NCBI GenBank assembly: GCA_050294475.1
Contig: JBNKOE010000022.1
Coordinates: 1 to 64,000 of the forward strand
From: Thalassobellus sp050294475
GTDB taxonomy: Bacteria > Bacteroidota > Bacteroidia > Flavobacteriales > Flavobacteriaceae
DNA length: 64,000 bases
Direction of reading: 5' to 3'
A program made the translations under genes and the position numbers. Of this stretch, positions 1 to 8,707 are shown piece by piece. The notes beneath the pieces were generated by a model. It worked only from the letters and a program-made list of their open reading frames with translations, did not search any database and had not been told where the DNA came from. Positions within the stretch are counted from its first letter, which is position 1; the number at the start of each line of letters is the position of its first letter.

Positions 1-2
1 GT

Positions 3-1754
3 GATCCTGCAAAACGTCAGGCAATTACCAACCCAACAAAAACGATTTCATCGATTAAACGTTTTATGGGAGAATCGTTTGATGGTGTAACAAAAGAAAT
101 TTCGCGCGTACCCTATACTGTTGTAAAAGGTGACAACAATACACCACGAGTTAAAATTGATGACAGAAAATACTCACCTCAGGAAATTTCGGCAATGGTT
201 CTTCAAAAAATGAAGAAAACTGCTGAAGATTATTTAGGACAAGATGTAAGTGAAGCAGTTATTACTGTACCAGCTTACTTTAACGATAGTCAACGTCAAG
301 CTACTAAAGAAGCTGGTGAGATTGCAGGTTTAAAAGTTCGTAGAATTATTAATGAACCTACTGCTGCTGCATTAGCTTACGGAATGGATAAAAAAGGAAC
401 TGACCAAAAAATAGTTGTATTTGATTTTGGTGGAGGAACACATGATGTATCTATTCTTGAATTAGGAGATGGTGTATTTGAAGTATTATCTACAGATGGA
501 GACACACATTTAGGTGGTGATGATGTTGATGAGAAAGTTATTAACTGGTTAGCTGATGAATTTCAAGCTGAAGAAGATATGGATTTACGTAAAGACCCAA
601 TGTCTTTACAACGTTTAAAAGAAGCTGCTGAAAAAGCAAAGATTGAATTATCTTCTTCTGAGCAAACAGAAATTAATTTACCATACATTACAGCAACAGC
701 TAGTGGACCAAAACACTTAGTGCGCACGTTAACACGTTCTAAATTTGAGCAATTAATTGACGATTTAGTAAAACGTACTATCGAACCTTGTCAATCGGCA
801 TTAAAATCGGCTGGCTTATCAAAATCTGATATTAACGAAATTATTTTGGTAGGTGGTTCTACACGTATTCCAGCTGTACAAGCAGCGGTAGAAAAATTCT
901 TTGGAAAAACGCCTAGTAAAGGTGTTAATCCTGATGAAGTTGTATCATTAGGAGCAGGAATTCAAGGTGGTGTTTTAACAGGAGATGTTAAAGATGTATT
1001 ACTTTTAGATGTAACGCCTTTATCATTAGGTATTGAGACTATGGGTAATGTATTTACAAAGCTTATTGAAGCAAATACAACAATCCCTACTAAAAAATCG
1101 CAAATATTCTCTACGGCTGCTGATAATCAACCATCTGTTGAAATTCACGTTTTACAAGGAGAACGTGCTATGGCTGCCGATAATAAAACAATTGGACGTT
1201 TCCATTTAGATGGTATTCCACCAGCAAGACGTGGTACACCGCAAATTGAAGTAACGTTTGATATTGATGCTAATGGTATTATTAAAGTATCGGCTACAGA
1301 TAAAGCGACAAATAAAACACAAGATATTCGTATTGAAGCATCTTCTGGTTTAACTGAAGAAGAAATTCAAAAGATGAAAGCTGATGCAGAAGCAAATGCA
1401 GAAGCAGATGCAAAAGCAGCAGAAAGTGCTAAAAAATTAAACGAAGCAGATTCTATGATTTTCCAAACGGAAAAACAATTAGAAGAATTTGGTGATAAAT
1501 TATCTGATGATAAAAAACAACCAATTGTTGATGCTTTAGAAGAATTGAAGAAAGCTTATGAAACTAAAGATTTAGGTGTTATAGAACCTGCTTTAGAAAA
1601 AATTAATGAAGCTTGGAAAGTAGCATCTGAAGAAATGTATAAAGCACAAGCTGAAGCTGAAGGTGGAGCTCCTGGACCAGATGCAGGAGCAGGAGAGTCA
1701 GCTCAAGCAGAAGGTGATAATGTTGAAGATGTAGATTTTGAAGAAGTGAAGTAA
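3..1754 (+). CDS. dnaK: Molecular chaperone DnaK (Hsp70), 5' end cut by the window
   Basis: The frame is open from base 3 (DPAKRQAITNP..., the conserved phosphate-1 area of Hsp70) to the TAA at 1752-1754. About 50 N-terminal residues lie outside the window. The ATPase domain shows the motifs IINEPTAAALAYG, VFDFGGGTHDVS and ILVGGSTRIPAV. The substrate-binding domain shows LLLDVTPLSLGIET. A helical lid and an acidic, Gly/Ala-rich tail ending EDVDFEEVK follow. Hsp70 binds exposed hydrophobic segments in an ATP cycle with DnaJ and GrpE in the cytoplasm. His where many DnaK proteins have Phe in GGGT(F/H)DVS is, as far as I recall, normal in Flavobacteriia. The gene ends in a strong terminator. Confidence 0.98.
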   Translation, partial: DPAKRQAITNPTKTISSIKRFMGESFDGVTKEISRVPYTVVKGDNNTPRVKIDDRKYSPQEISAMVLQKMKKTAEDYLGQDVSEAVITVPAYFNDSQRQATKEAGEIAGLKVRRIINEPTAAALAYGMDKKGTDQKIVVFDFGGGTHDVSILELGDGVFEVLSTDGDTHLGGDDVDEKVINWLADEFQAEEDMDLRKDPMSLQRLKEAAEKAKIELSSSEQTEINLPYITATASGPKHLVRTLTRSKFEQLIDDLVKRTIEPCQSALKSAGLSKSDINEIILVGGSTRIPAVQAAVEKFFGKTPSKGVNPDEVVSLGAGIQGGVLTGDVKDVLLLDVTPLSLGIETMGNVFTKLIEANTTIPTKKSQIFSTAADNQPSVEIHVLQGERAMAADNKTIGRFHLDGIPPARRGTPQIEVTFDIDANGIIKVSATDKATNKTQDIRIEASSGLTEEEIQKMKADAEANAEADAKAAESAKKLNEADSMIFQTEKQLEEFGDKLSDDKKQPIVDALEELKKAYETKDLGVIEPALEKINEAWKVASEEMYKAQAEAEGGAPGPDAGAGESAQAEGDNVEDVDFEEVK

Positions 1755-1790
1755 AAATTAAAAGTCGAAAGACTGAAGTTATAAATAAGT

Positions 1791-1825
1791 AAGGCACAAT
1801 CATATATATGATTGTGCCTTTTTTG
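1791..1825 (+). terminator. Rho-independent terminator of dnaK
   Basis: AAGGCACAATCATA pairs with TATGATTGTGCCTT across a very short loop, and a run of T follows. It lies 36 bp after the dnaK stop codon. Confidence 0.9.
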
Positions 1826-1854
1826 TAGTTTTTTTGGTACTATTGTATAGTTAT

Positions 1855-1938
1855 ACTATTTCAGGTTCAAGAGTATTTAATGGATTAACGTTTTCAATAG
1901 AGTATACAGGAGAGATTACAGCAGATCCAGATTTTTAA
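1855..1938 (+). pseudogene. Possible 3' remnant of a small secreted protein gene
   Basis: A short open stretch without its own start reads TISGSRVFNGLTFSIEYTG and continues to a TAA at 1936-1938. It has the feel of a beta-strand C-terminus, like the lipocalin-type lipoprotein that follows, but it is too short to assign. It sits after the dnaK terminator and before the promoter region of the next gene. It may be chance coding. Confidence 0.25.
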
Positions 1939-2029
1939 TAAGAAATATAGAAATATTAATTTGTAAAAATAAAGGTTTCAATTTATTTTATTTGTAACTT
2001 TACCTACAAAATAATAAACCCCAAAAAAC

Positions 2030-2542
2030 ATGAAAAAATTTATAGTTTTATTTGTAGCTTTACCTCTTACGTTATTATCTTGTTCTACTGAGGATTCAGG
2101 AACTATTACCTCTAGTGAAATTATTGGAACTTGGACAGGAACTTCCCTTGATTATGGTGGTAAATCAATAGTAAATTATCAAGGACAAACAATACAAACA
2201 GATTATATAGGAGAAGCTTATGATATGAATTATACGCTTACTTTCAATGAAGAACCTAATACTGTTATTTCAGAAGGTAGTTATAGTATTAAATTAACAG
2301 GTACTGTTTTAGGACAAACTTCAGTACAAAATATAGAAGATTTAGAGTTTATAGAAGATGGAATTTGGAGTCAAAATGGTAATATACTAACAATATCTAA
2401 AGATGGTATTTCTTATGATTACACAATTCTTGAATTAACAGATAAAACTTTAAAAATTTCAGTGTCCACAGAGGAAAACTTATCACAGCAGGGGGCAAAT
2501 ATTACTGCAACAATAGATGCTGTAATGACATTTGTTAAATAA
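2030..2542 (+). CDS. Lipocalin-like lipoprotein, unknown function
   Basis: The 170-aa protein begins MKKFIVLFVALPLTLLSCS, a lipoprotein signal peptide with a lipobox ending at Cys18, so it should be anchored in a membrane. The mature part opens with SEIIGTWTGTSLDYGG and contains repeated short beta-strand segments (LEFIEDGIWSQNGNILTISKDG). This is the layout of the small lipocalin-like lipoproteins common in Flavobacteriia. A weak -7-like TAACTTTA lies about 30 bp upstream, and a terminator follows directly. No ligand or partner can be inferred. Confidence 0.75.
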   Translation: MKKFIVLFVALPLTLLSCSTEDSGTITSSEIIGTWTGTSLDYGGKSIVNYQGQTIQTDYIGEAYDMNYTLTFNEEPNTVISEGSYSIKLTGTVLGQTSVQNIEDLEFIEDGIWSQNGNILTISKDGISYDYTILELTDKTLKISVSTEENLSQQGANITATIDAVMTFVK

Positions 2543-2566
2543 AGCATGTCAAAATACAAAGTAAAA

Positions 2567-2593
2567 GCGCAACCATTTTGGTTGCGTTTTTTG
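2567..2593 (+). terminator. Rho-independent terminator
   Basis: CGCAACCA pairs with TGGTTGCG over a three-base loop, followed by six T. It closes the lipoprotein transcript. Confidence 0.85.
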
Positions 2594-2649
2594 TTTTAAA
2601 TACTTAATCTAATAATTAGACTCTAGTACTATAAACAAAAGAAAACAGT

Positions 2650-2657
2650 TACTTTTG
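2650..2657 (+). promoter_or_regulatory. Bacteroidota -7 box TACTTTTG
   Basis: It is an exact match to TAnnTTTG, 15 bp before the ATG at 2673. The in-frame TTG at 2655 lies inside this box, so it cannot be the translation start of a transcript made from here. I see no clear -33 TTG at the usual distance. Confidence 0.6.
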
Positions 2658-2672
2658 TATCAAATTACTAAT

Positions 2673-3902
2673 ATGTCATTTTCAACAAAGTTAAAGTCAA
2701 ATTACATTCCTAAACGATTAGCAGTAAAGTTAAATGCTAAAGGCGAACAATTTGTTGTACAAGGACATCCATGGGTGTTTTCAAATAATATTACTAAAAT
2801 AAATGAGGATGCTAAATCTGGAGATTTGGCAATTATTTTCGGTAAAAACAAAAACCGTGTTATTGGCTTAGGTTTATTTGATGCCAATTCTCCAATTCGG
2901 ATTAAAATGTTGCATAGCAGCACTAAAAAGGTTGAAATTAACGCAGATTTTTTTCAGAATAAAATAGAAGAAGCTTATAAAAAACGTCTAAATTTATTAA
3001 AAACAAACACGAATAGTTACCGTTTATTATTTGGTGAAAATGATGGTTTCCCGGGTTTAATAGCAGATGTTTATGCATTTGTTTTAGTAGTTAAAATTTA
3101 TTCTGAAATATGGCTACCATATTTAGAGTCTATTATACAAAGCTTACAAGAGGTTTCAAAAGTAAAAACGATTGTTATTCGTTTAAGTAGAAGTTTAGAA
3201 CAATTAAAGTCACATCAATTAAAAAACGGAGATGTTGTTTTTGGTACTTTGCTAAATGAAGTGGTGCAGTTTGTAGAACACAATGTAAATTTTTCGGCAA
3301 ATGTTATTAAAGGACATAAAACAGGTTACTTTTTAGATCATCGTGCTAATAGAAAGCAAGTAGGTTTGTGGAGTAATGGTAAAACGGTATTAGATGTGTT
3401 TTCATATGCTGGAGGGTTTTCAGTACATGCTTTATATAATGGTGCTAAAGAAGTAACAAGCTTAGATATTAGTAAACAAGCTTTGGAGATAGCCATAGAT
3501 AATGGTAAGTTAAATACTTACACTGGTTTACATAAAACTATTGCTGGTGATGCCTTTGAAGAACTTAATAAATTAATAAAGAGCAATGTTACTTTTGATG
3601 TTGTAGTTATCGATCCACCAAGTTTTGCAAAACAAGCTTCAGAAATAGTTTTAGCAAAAAAGAAATATGCGCAATTAGCTGAGTTAGGCGAGAAACTAAC
3701 TGCAAAAAATGGTTTGTTAGTTCTTGCTTCTTGTTCATCAAGAGTACTTAGTCAAGCTTTTTTTGATATTAATGCTCAAACATTAGCGTCGTCAAATAGG
3801 AATTATAAAGTTATACTTAAAACTCAACACGATGAAGATCATCCAATAAGTTTTCCTGAAGGTGCTTATTTAAAATGTGCTTATTATCGTTTCTTAGATT
3901 AA
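2673..3902 (+). CDS. Class I SAM-dependent rRNA methyltransferase, RlmI family
   Basis: This 409-aa protein has an N-terminal PUA domain (about residues 10-90, with VVQGHPWVFSNNI), a linker domain with RLLFGENDGFPGLIADVY, and a C-terminal Rossmann methyltransferase. The SAM loop is VLDVFSYAGGFSVHAL, and VVVIDPPSFAK is the DPPxF catalytic motif of the RlmI/RlmK group. RlmI methylates C5 of a cytosine in 23S rRNA; the exact target here is an inference from the family. I chose the ATG at 2673 because a TTG 18 bp upstream falls in the promoter box. It is monocistronic. Confidence 0.9.
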   Translation: MSFSTKLKSNYIPKRLAVKLNAKGEQFVVQGHPWVFSNNITKINEDAKSGDLAIIFGKNKNRVIGLGLFDANSPIRIKMLHSSTKKVEINADFFQNKIEEAYKKRLNLLKTNTNSYRLLFGENDGFPGLIADVYAFVLVVKIYSEIWLPYLESIIQSLQEVSKVKTIVIRLSRSLEQLKSHQLKNGDVVFGTLLNEVVQFVEHNVNFSANVIKGHKTGYFLDHRANRKQVGLWSNGKTVLDVFSYAGGFSVHALYNGAKEVTSLDISKQALEIAIDNGKLNTYTGLHKTIAGDAFEELNKLIKSNVTFDVVVIDPPSFAKQASEIVLAKKKYAQLAELGEKLTAKNGLLVLASCSSRVLSQAFFDINAQTLASSNRNYKVILKTQHDEDHPISFPEGAYLKCAYYRFLD

Positions 3903-3978
3903 TAATCTATGTAATAAAAACACAAAACCCTTGATACCGAGTACCAAGGATTTCTGTTTCATAAATAAATACTATTTG

Positions 3979-4476
3979 TTATAAAAACATTCCGTTTTTA
4001 TTTGTTTTTATTGTAATTATATCATCTTCATTTTTAATTTTAATATGATATTCTTGTGTTAAGATGTCTTTTTTACAATGATAATTAATATGATAATCAT
4101 CTCCTATAATGCCACAATTTGGATAGCGTTTAGAAATTGCTTGAAGTACTGCTAATGGTAATTTTACATCATTGTATTTTTCTGTAGTTTTTATAATTTT
4201 TCCGTTTACGTCATATACTGCTAAAATTTCACCGTCTTTAGAACTAAATATCACTTCATACGTTCCATATTCATTATAAATTTCAGCAACATCTTCACTA
4301 CTATAATTAAGTACTTCTGTTTCAAATTTTTTAACAGTTAGAGGAACATTATCAGATTCTATAGCGTTTTGATATTTGTGATTTACAGAAACTAGTGTTT
4401 CGTCTAATTCTATTGTTTGTGAGTAAGCTTGAATAGTTAATCCCAACAAAAATAAACCTAAGAATAATTTTTTCAT
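3979..4476 (-). CDS. Secreted PepSY-like protein, unknown function
   Basis: The 165-aa protein starts MKKLFLGLFLLGLTIQAYSQ, a Sec signal peptide cleaved after AYS or SQ. The mature part has two similar modules: YEVIFSSKDGEILAVYDVNGKII with LPLAVLQAISKRYPN, and a second beta-rich half ending IITIKTNKNGMFL. This beta-strand plus helix pattern (PLAVLQAISKRYP) is that of the BLF1/PepSY-like periplasmic proteins of Bacteroidota. It is divergent from the flavin oxidoreductase gene, with a shared 172-bp control region that holds two near-identical palindromes. Confidence 0.65.
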   Translation of the reverse strand: MKKLFLGLFLLGLTIQAYSQTIELDETLVSVNHKYQNAIESDNVPLTVKKFETEVLNYSSEDVAEIYNEYGTYEVIFSSKDGEILAVYDVNGKIIKTTEKYNDVKLPLAVLQAISKRYPNCGIIGDDYHINYHCKKDILTQEYHIKIKNEDDIITIKTNKNGMFL

Positions 4477-4512
4477 GACATATAATGTTTTAATTAGTGG
4501 TTTAAAATTAAC

Positions 4513-4524
4513 TATGCATGCATA
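4513..4524. promoter_or_regulatory. Palindrome TATGCATGCATA (copy 1)
   Basis: It is a perfect 12-bp palindrome, followed by ATAA, in the divergent region. The sequence TATGCgTGCATA plus ATAA recurs at 4607-4618. This copy lies 36 bp upstream of the minus-strand gene start. It is likely an operator of an unidentified regulator. Confidence 0.45.
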
Positions 4525-4606
4525 ATAAAAAAATGATAAATATCATAAAATCAGTATTTTAAGATATTTTTTTTGAACAAAACATAACTTATTGATTGTC
4601 AGTTGT

Positions 4607-4635
4607 TATGCGTGCATAATAATTTGTTATATTTG
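4607..4635 (+). promoter_or_regulatory. Promoter with embedded palindrome (copy 2) and -7 box TATATTTG
   Basis: TAnnTTTG is matched at 4628-4635, with a TTG at 4603-4605 as a possible -33 element (22-bp spacer). The palindrome TATGCGTGCATA at 4607-4618 lies inside this spacer, a position typical of a repressor site. The ATG of the downstream gene is at 4649. Confidence 0.5.
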
Positions 4636-4648
4636 AATAAAATTAATT

Positions 4649-5596
4649 ATGGCTACAAAACTCACAAAAATTTTAAATATAAAACACCCTATTATACAGG
4701 CTCCTATGTTTTTAGTTTCTAATGTAGCAATGGTAAAGGAGGCTATGAATTGTGGTATTGCAGGTTGTATTCCTGCATTAAATTATAGAACACTTGATGA
4801 GTTAAAAATAGCACTAAGAGAGCTTAAAGCAGCAAAGCCAAAAGGAGGTGCTTTTGGCTTTAATTTAATAGTTAATAAGTCAAATGTAAAATATAAAAGT
4901 CAGTTAGAAGTGATTTGTGAAGAAGGGTGCGATTTTATAATTACATCTTTGGGAAGTCCAGAAGAAACCATAAAACAGGCTCATAAAGTGGGGATTAAAG
5001 TTTTTTGTGATGTTGTTGATTTAAAATTCGCAAAAAAAGTTGAAGGTTTGGGTGCCGATGCTGTTATAGCTGTTAATAATAAAGCAGGAGGTCATAGAGG
5101 AAATATATCTCCAGAGGTTCTTATTAAAGATTTAGTGACTCATTGTAATATTCCTATAATTTCTGCTGGTGGCGTTGGTTGTAAAAAAGATGTTGATACT
5201 ATGCTAAGTTATGGAGCTGATGGCGTATCGGTAGGAAGTCCATTTATAGCTTCAGTTGAAGCAGATGTTACAGAAGAATATAAACAAGCCTGTGTAGATT
5301 ATGGAGCAGAAGATATTGTTATGACAGAGCGTATTTCAGGAACCCCTTGTACAGTTATAAATACGCCTTATGTACAGAAAATTGGCACGAAAGCAACTTG
5401 GTTAGAAACAGTTTTAAACAAGTATAAACGCCTAAAAAAATTGGTGAAAATGATACGTTTTTCAATTGGAATGAATGCAACAAAAAATGCTGCTACTAAA
5501 GCAACTTATAAAACGGTTTGGGTTGCAGGTCCAAGTATTGAACACACAAATAAAATTTTGACTACAAAAGATATTGTTAAACGATTAGTTAGTTAA
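4649..5596 (+). CDS. NAD(P)H-dependent flavin oxidoreductase / nitronate monooxygenase family
   Basis: The 315-aa TIM-barrel FMN protein has the family motifs HPIIQAPMF near the N-terminus, FGFNLIV, the AGGHRG loop near residue 147, ISAGGVG, and the phosphate-binding DGVSVGSPF near 187. It oxidises nitronates or acts as an NADH:quinone/enoyl reductase; the sequence alone does not separate these. The 3' end overlaps the convergent small gene by 8 bp. A promoter with a palindrome in its spacer lies directly upstream. Confidence 0.88.
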   Translation: MATKLTKILNIKHPIIQAPMFLVSNVAMVKEAMNCGIAGCIPALNYRTLDELKIALRELKAAKPKGGAFGFNLIVNKSNVKYKSQLEVICEEGCDFIITSLGSPEETIKQAHKVGIKVFCDVVDLKFAKKVEGLGADAVIAVNNKAGGHRGNISPEVLIKDLVTHCNIPIISAGGVGCKKDVDTMLSYGADGVSVGSPFIASVEADVTEEYKQACVDYGAEDIVMTERISGTPCTVINTPYVQKIGTKATWLETVLNKYKRLKKLVKMIRFSIGMNATKNAATKATYKTVWVAGPSIEHTNKILTTKDIVKRLVS

Positions 5597-5939
5597 CAAA
5601 TGCAATTTTGTTATTCTTTTTCTTTTTGCCAACAAATAAACTGAGAGTAACACTTGCAGTTAAACCACCAACAACAGTAGCAGTTGCATCTGCACTATCA
5701 AATTTATTCCATGATTTAGTACTATCATAAGCTTCTTTAGCTATACCTGCAAGAGCAGAAGCGCCTAAGCTATACCAAAATGCTTTACTTTTATTTTTTG
5801 TTTTGGAATATATAATAGTATATGTTGCTCCAGAAATTAATGCACCTGCAGCAACATGGTATTCACCATCATTTGATATAAATTGCGCATTGCATAAACC
5901 AGTATATATTAAGGCTAGAAATAGAATAACTATTTTCAT
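5589..5939 (-). CDS. Small exported YfiM-like membrane protein, unknown function
   Basis: The 116-aa protein has a signal peptide (MKIVILFLALIYTGLCNAQ). Three hydrophobic Gly/Ala/Ser-rich stretches follow (VAAGALISGATYTIIY, AFWYSLGASALAGIAKEAYD, ATATVVGGLTASVTLSLFVG). This is the layout of the short YfiM/DUF2279-like envelope proteins, in which a helix carrying KEAYD precedes a final membrane segment. Its 3' end overlaps the converging oxidoreductase gene by 8 bp. Confidence 0.6.
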   Translation of the reverse strand: MKIVILFLALIYTGLCNAQFISNDGEYHVAAGALISGATYTIIYSKTKNKSKAFWYSLGASALAGIAKEAYDSTKSWNKFDSADATATVVGGLTASVTLSLFVGKKKKNNKIAFVN

Positions 5940-6073
5940 GATATATTATATTTTTAGATATGAAAAGTATTGTAATTATTTAATAATAAAGTATAATATT
6001 CGTTTGCATTACTATAATTACGATAAAGTGTTTAAAAACTGTAAATTTGATTTTAAATTTCATAAAATAGAAA

Positions 6074-7060
6074 ATGAAAAATAGAAAATTAGGTAATAAA
6101 GGATTTGATGTTAGTGAGGTTGGTTTAGGATGTTGGCAACTAGGAGCAGATTGGGGTAAAGACATTTCAAAAGAAAAAGCTTTTAATATTTTAAATGAAG
6201 CTGTTAAAAATGGCATTACTTTTTTTGATACAGCTGATGTTTATGGAGATGGGAAAAGTGAAACTTTAATAGGAGCGTTTTTAAAAACATGTGATGCACC
6301 AATTCGAGTTGCAACAAAATTTGGTAGAGCAGGGGATGTCTATCCAGATAAATATTCTAAAGAAGTATTAAGAAAATCAGTTGAAGGTTCTTTGAAACGC
6401 TTGGGAGTAGATACTTTAGATTTGTTACAACTACATTGTATTCCAACTCAGTATTTAAGAGAAGGTTCTATTTTTAATTGGCTACGCGAATTACAAGAAG
6501 AAGGATTGATAAAGTATTTTGGAGCCAGTGTTGAAACCGTAGAAGAAGGTTTAATTTGTATAGAACAAGAAGGTTTATTATCACTACAAGTAATTTTTAA
6601 TGTATTCCGACAAAAATTGGTAACAGAATTATTTCCAAAAGCTAAAGAAAAGGGCGTTGGTATTATTGTACGTTTACCATTAGCAAGCGGCTTACTTACT
6701 GGTAAATTTAATGCGAGTACAACGTTTCCAGAAAATGATCATAGAAATTATAATAGAAACGGAGAAGTCTTTAATGTAGGTGAAACTTTTGCTGGCTTAC
6801 CTTTTGAAAGAGGATTAGAGTTTGTAGAAATTATTAAAAAAGATATTTTACCAAGTCATTTATCTATGGTGCAACTAGCATTGCGTTGGTTATTAGATCA
6901 TGATGCTGTAACTACCATTATTCCAGGTGCAAGTTCAACGAGTCAAGTAATTTCAAACGCAGAAGTTTCTAATTTAGAAGCTTTAACTCCAGAAATACAT
7001 GACGCTTTAATTCAATTGTATAAAACGGTCATTCACAGTGAAATTCGTGGAGGCTATTAA
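6074..7060 (+). CDS. Aldo/keto reductase
   Basis: The 328-aa (beta/alpha)8 protein has the AKR signature ITFFDTADVYGDGKSE, with Asp and Tyr of the catalytic tetrad. It also has VATKFGR with Lys, DLLQLHC with His, and TTIIPGASSTSQV for the NADP phosphate. It reduces carbonyls with NAD(P)H in the cytoplasm; the substrate is unknown. Its start is divergent from the small exported protein gene. No operon partner is seen. Confidence 0.92.
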   Translation: MKNRKLGNKGFDVSEVGLGCWQLGADWGKDISKEKAFNILNEAVKNGITFFDTADVYGDGKSETLIGAFLKTCDAPIRVATKFGRAGDVYPDKYSKEVLRKSVEGSLKRLGVDTLDLLQLHCIPTQYLREGSIFNWLRELQEEGLIKYFGASVETVEEGLICIEQEGLLSLQVIFNVFRQKLVTELFPKAKEKGVGIIVRLPLASGLLTGKFNASTTFPENDHRNYNRNGEVFNVGETFAGLPFERGLEFVEIIKKDILPSHLSMVQLALRWLLDHDAVTTIIPGASSTSQVISNAEVSNLEALTPEIHDALIQLYKTVIHSEIRGGY

Positions 7061-7263
7061 TATTTTAAAAGTTGTTTTCGTGTTTCAATCATAATTTATC
7101 ATTGTAAAACTAAAAATACATATCAATTTTAATTAAAAAGAAGCCTATTGGTAATAATTCCTTTGATAAATAATTGGTGTTCTGTATTCGAAATTATAAT
7201 TTCGCGTTGCAGTTAATAATATTAATTATAACTGTTTAAATTATATAAAATAGAGCAAATTAA

Positions 7264-7881
7264 ATGGATCAACTTCTAGCCTTTTCAATTTCAGTATTTA
7301 CAGGTTTTTTTGCTATAACTAATCCCATTTCGAATATGACGATATTTATGTCGTTAGTTGATGATGAAGACGAAAAGACAAAGCGACAAATTAGTAAGAA
7401 AGCAGTTTTTGTTGCCTTTATAATTGTACTCATTTTTGTAATATTAGGTAAGTTTATTTTTCAATTATTTGGTATAACCATTCCTGCTTTTAAAATAACA
7501 GGTGGTATTTTAATATTCTATGTTGGTTTTGAAATGTTACAGTCTAAAAAATCGAACGTAAAGCATTTAAACAAAACTAATGTTGATGAAGATATAGCTA
7601 TTTCTCCTTTGGCAATACCTATTATTGCTGGTCCTGGAACTATTGTAACAGCTATGAACTTTGTGGCTAACGCGAGTTCCATAAAAATAATCATAGTTAT
7701 TTTGATTTATGGTATTATGTGTTTCTTAAATTATATAGCTTTCAATTTAAGTGATTATATAGTAAAAAGATTAGGTAGAAATGTAATATCGGTTATAGGT
7801 AAAATTATGGGACTTATTATAGCTATTATTGGTACCAATATGATAATTCAAGGATTGAAAATTTCTTTTGATTTTATTTAA
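7264..7881 (+). CDS. MarC family integral membrane protein
   Basis: The 205-aa protein has six predicted membrane helices. The MarC/UPF0056 features are FFAITNPISN in helix 1, FQLFGITIPAFKITGGILIF in the middle, and SPLAIPIIAGPGTIVTAM in the second half. The two halves carry the related motifs ITNP and IPIIAGPG, as in the internal repeat of the family. Its transport role is not established. It is monocistronic, after a 203-bp spacer in which I see no gene. Confidence 0.88.
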   Translation: MDQLLAFSISVFTGFFAITNPISNMTIFMSLVDDEDEKTKRQISKKAVFVAFIIVLIFVILGKFIFQLFGITIPAFKITGGILIFYVGFEMLQSKKSNVKHLNKTNVDEDIAISPLAIPIIAGPGTIVTAMNFVANASSIKIIIVILIYGIMCFLNYIAFNLSDYIVKRLGRNVISVIGKIMGLIIAIIGTNMIIQGLKISFDFI

Positions 7882-8008
7882 GTTCTTTTTTAGAAAAGTA
7901 CGTTAACTTGGTGTTTTAATTATGTTTCATGTCGACATGACAAGCGAGTAATATTTTTATTTTAGAGTTTTTTATTTAAAACTGTCTAAATAATTGATAA
8001 TGTTTAAG

Positions 8009-8575
8009 TTATAAAGAAAAATCATTCTTAATACCAGTCCATTCCTCTTTTAAAATACCATAGCAGCAAGTACTTCGTTTAAAACCATCGAGCATAAGTG
8101 TGTCTTTACGTAAAATGCCTTCTAATTTAGCACCTAATTTTTCAACGGCTTTTCTAGATTTTATATTACGCTCATCTACGCGAAACTCAACTTTATCAAA
8201 ATTTAAGGTTTCAAAAGCATATTGTAGCATTAAAAACTTCACATTAGTGTTAAGTCCGCTACCTTGAAACTGTGTTCCAATCCAAGTCCAACCAATATGC
8301 AATACTTTATTTTTCCAATTTATTAAACCAAAGCGAGTACAACCAGTATAAGCATTGGCTTGTTTATCAAAAACAATAAAAGGTATAGCGGTTTTATGGT
8401 AATAGGCATCAACAGCAGTTTGCACGTAGTTTTTTAAATCGTTGGGTGTATCAATTTTACTAGGCGAGTATTGTACTAAATTGTGTTGTTGGGCAATTTC
8501 TAATAAGTGTTTGTAATTACTTAAATCTAAAAGAGAAAGTTTAACACGGTTGTTTTCTAGAGTTGGTGCTTTCAT
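8009..8575 (-). CDS. GNAT N-acetyltransferase, RimJ/RimL-type
   Basis: The 188-aa protein has the acetyl-CoA loop WIGTQFQGSGLNTNVKFLML and FDKVEFRVDERNIKSRKAVEKLGAKLEG, the end of the fold typical of RimJ/RimL-like enzymes. It transfers acetyl to an amine of a protein or small molecule; the target is unknown. I take the ATG at 8575. An in-frame TTG lies only two codons upstream. It is divergent from the men operon. Confidence 0.88.
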   Translation of the reverse strand: MKAPTLENNRVKLSLLDLSNYKHLLEIAQQHNLVQYSPSKIDTPNDLKNYVQTAVDAYYHKTAIPFIVFDKQANAYTGCTRFGLINWKNKVLHIGWTWIGTQFQGSGLNTNVKFLMLQYAFETLNFDKVEFRVDERNIKSRKAVEKLGAKLEGILRKDTLMLDGFKRSTCCYGILKEEWTGIKNDFSL

Positions 8576-8671
8576 AATCAAATATAATTATTTGAACTTT
8601 GAAAAATGAAAAAAGCATTAAATTCTAATCAATTCAAACCAAAATAGCGTTTACATTACCATGGCATTTTG

Positions 8672-8679
8672 TACTTTTG
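8672..8679 (+). promoter_or_regulatory. -7 box TACTTTTG before the menaquinone genes
   Basis: It is an exact match to TAnnTTTG, 28 bp upstream of the first ATG of menI-menF-menD. No convincing -33 TTG was seen. Confidence 0.55.
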
Positions 8680-8707
8680 ACAACACGATTTTAAAACATA
8701 GAATACT

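Noticed and set aside
2655..2672. TTG start giving six extra residues to the RlmI-like protein
   Set aside because: The TTG lies inside the exact -7 promoter box TACTTTTG at 2650-2657, so it would not be in the mRNA as a start. ATG at 2673 fits the family.
3912..3952. Hairpin CCTTG...CAAGG after the RlmI-like gene as a terminator
   Set aside because: Only five base pairs plus two interrupted ones and no clear T-run, so it was not listed.
5803..6084. Plus-strand open frame across the start of the small exported protein and the aldo/keto reductase
   Set aside because: It has no family, is rich in Tyr/Asn/Ile from AT-rich intergenic DNA and overlaps two genes with clear signals.
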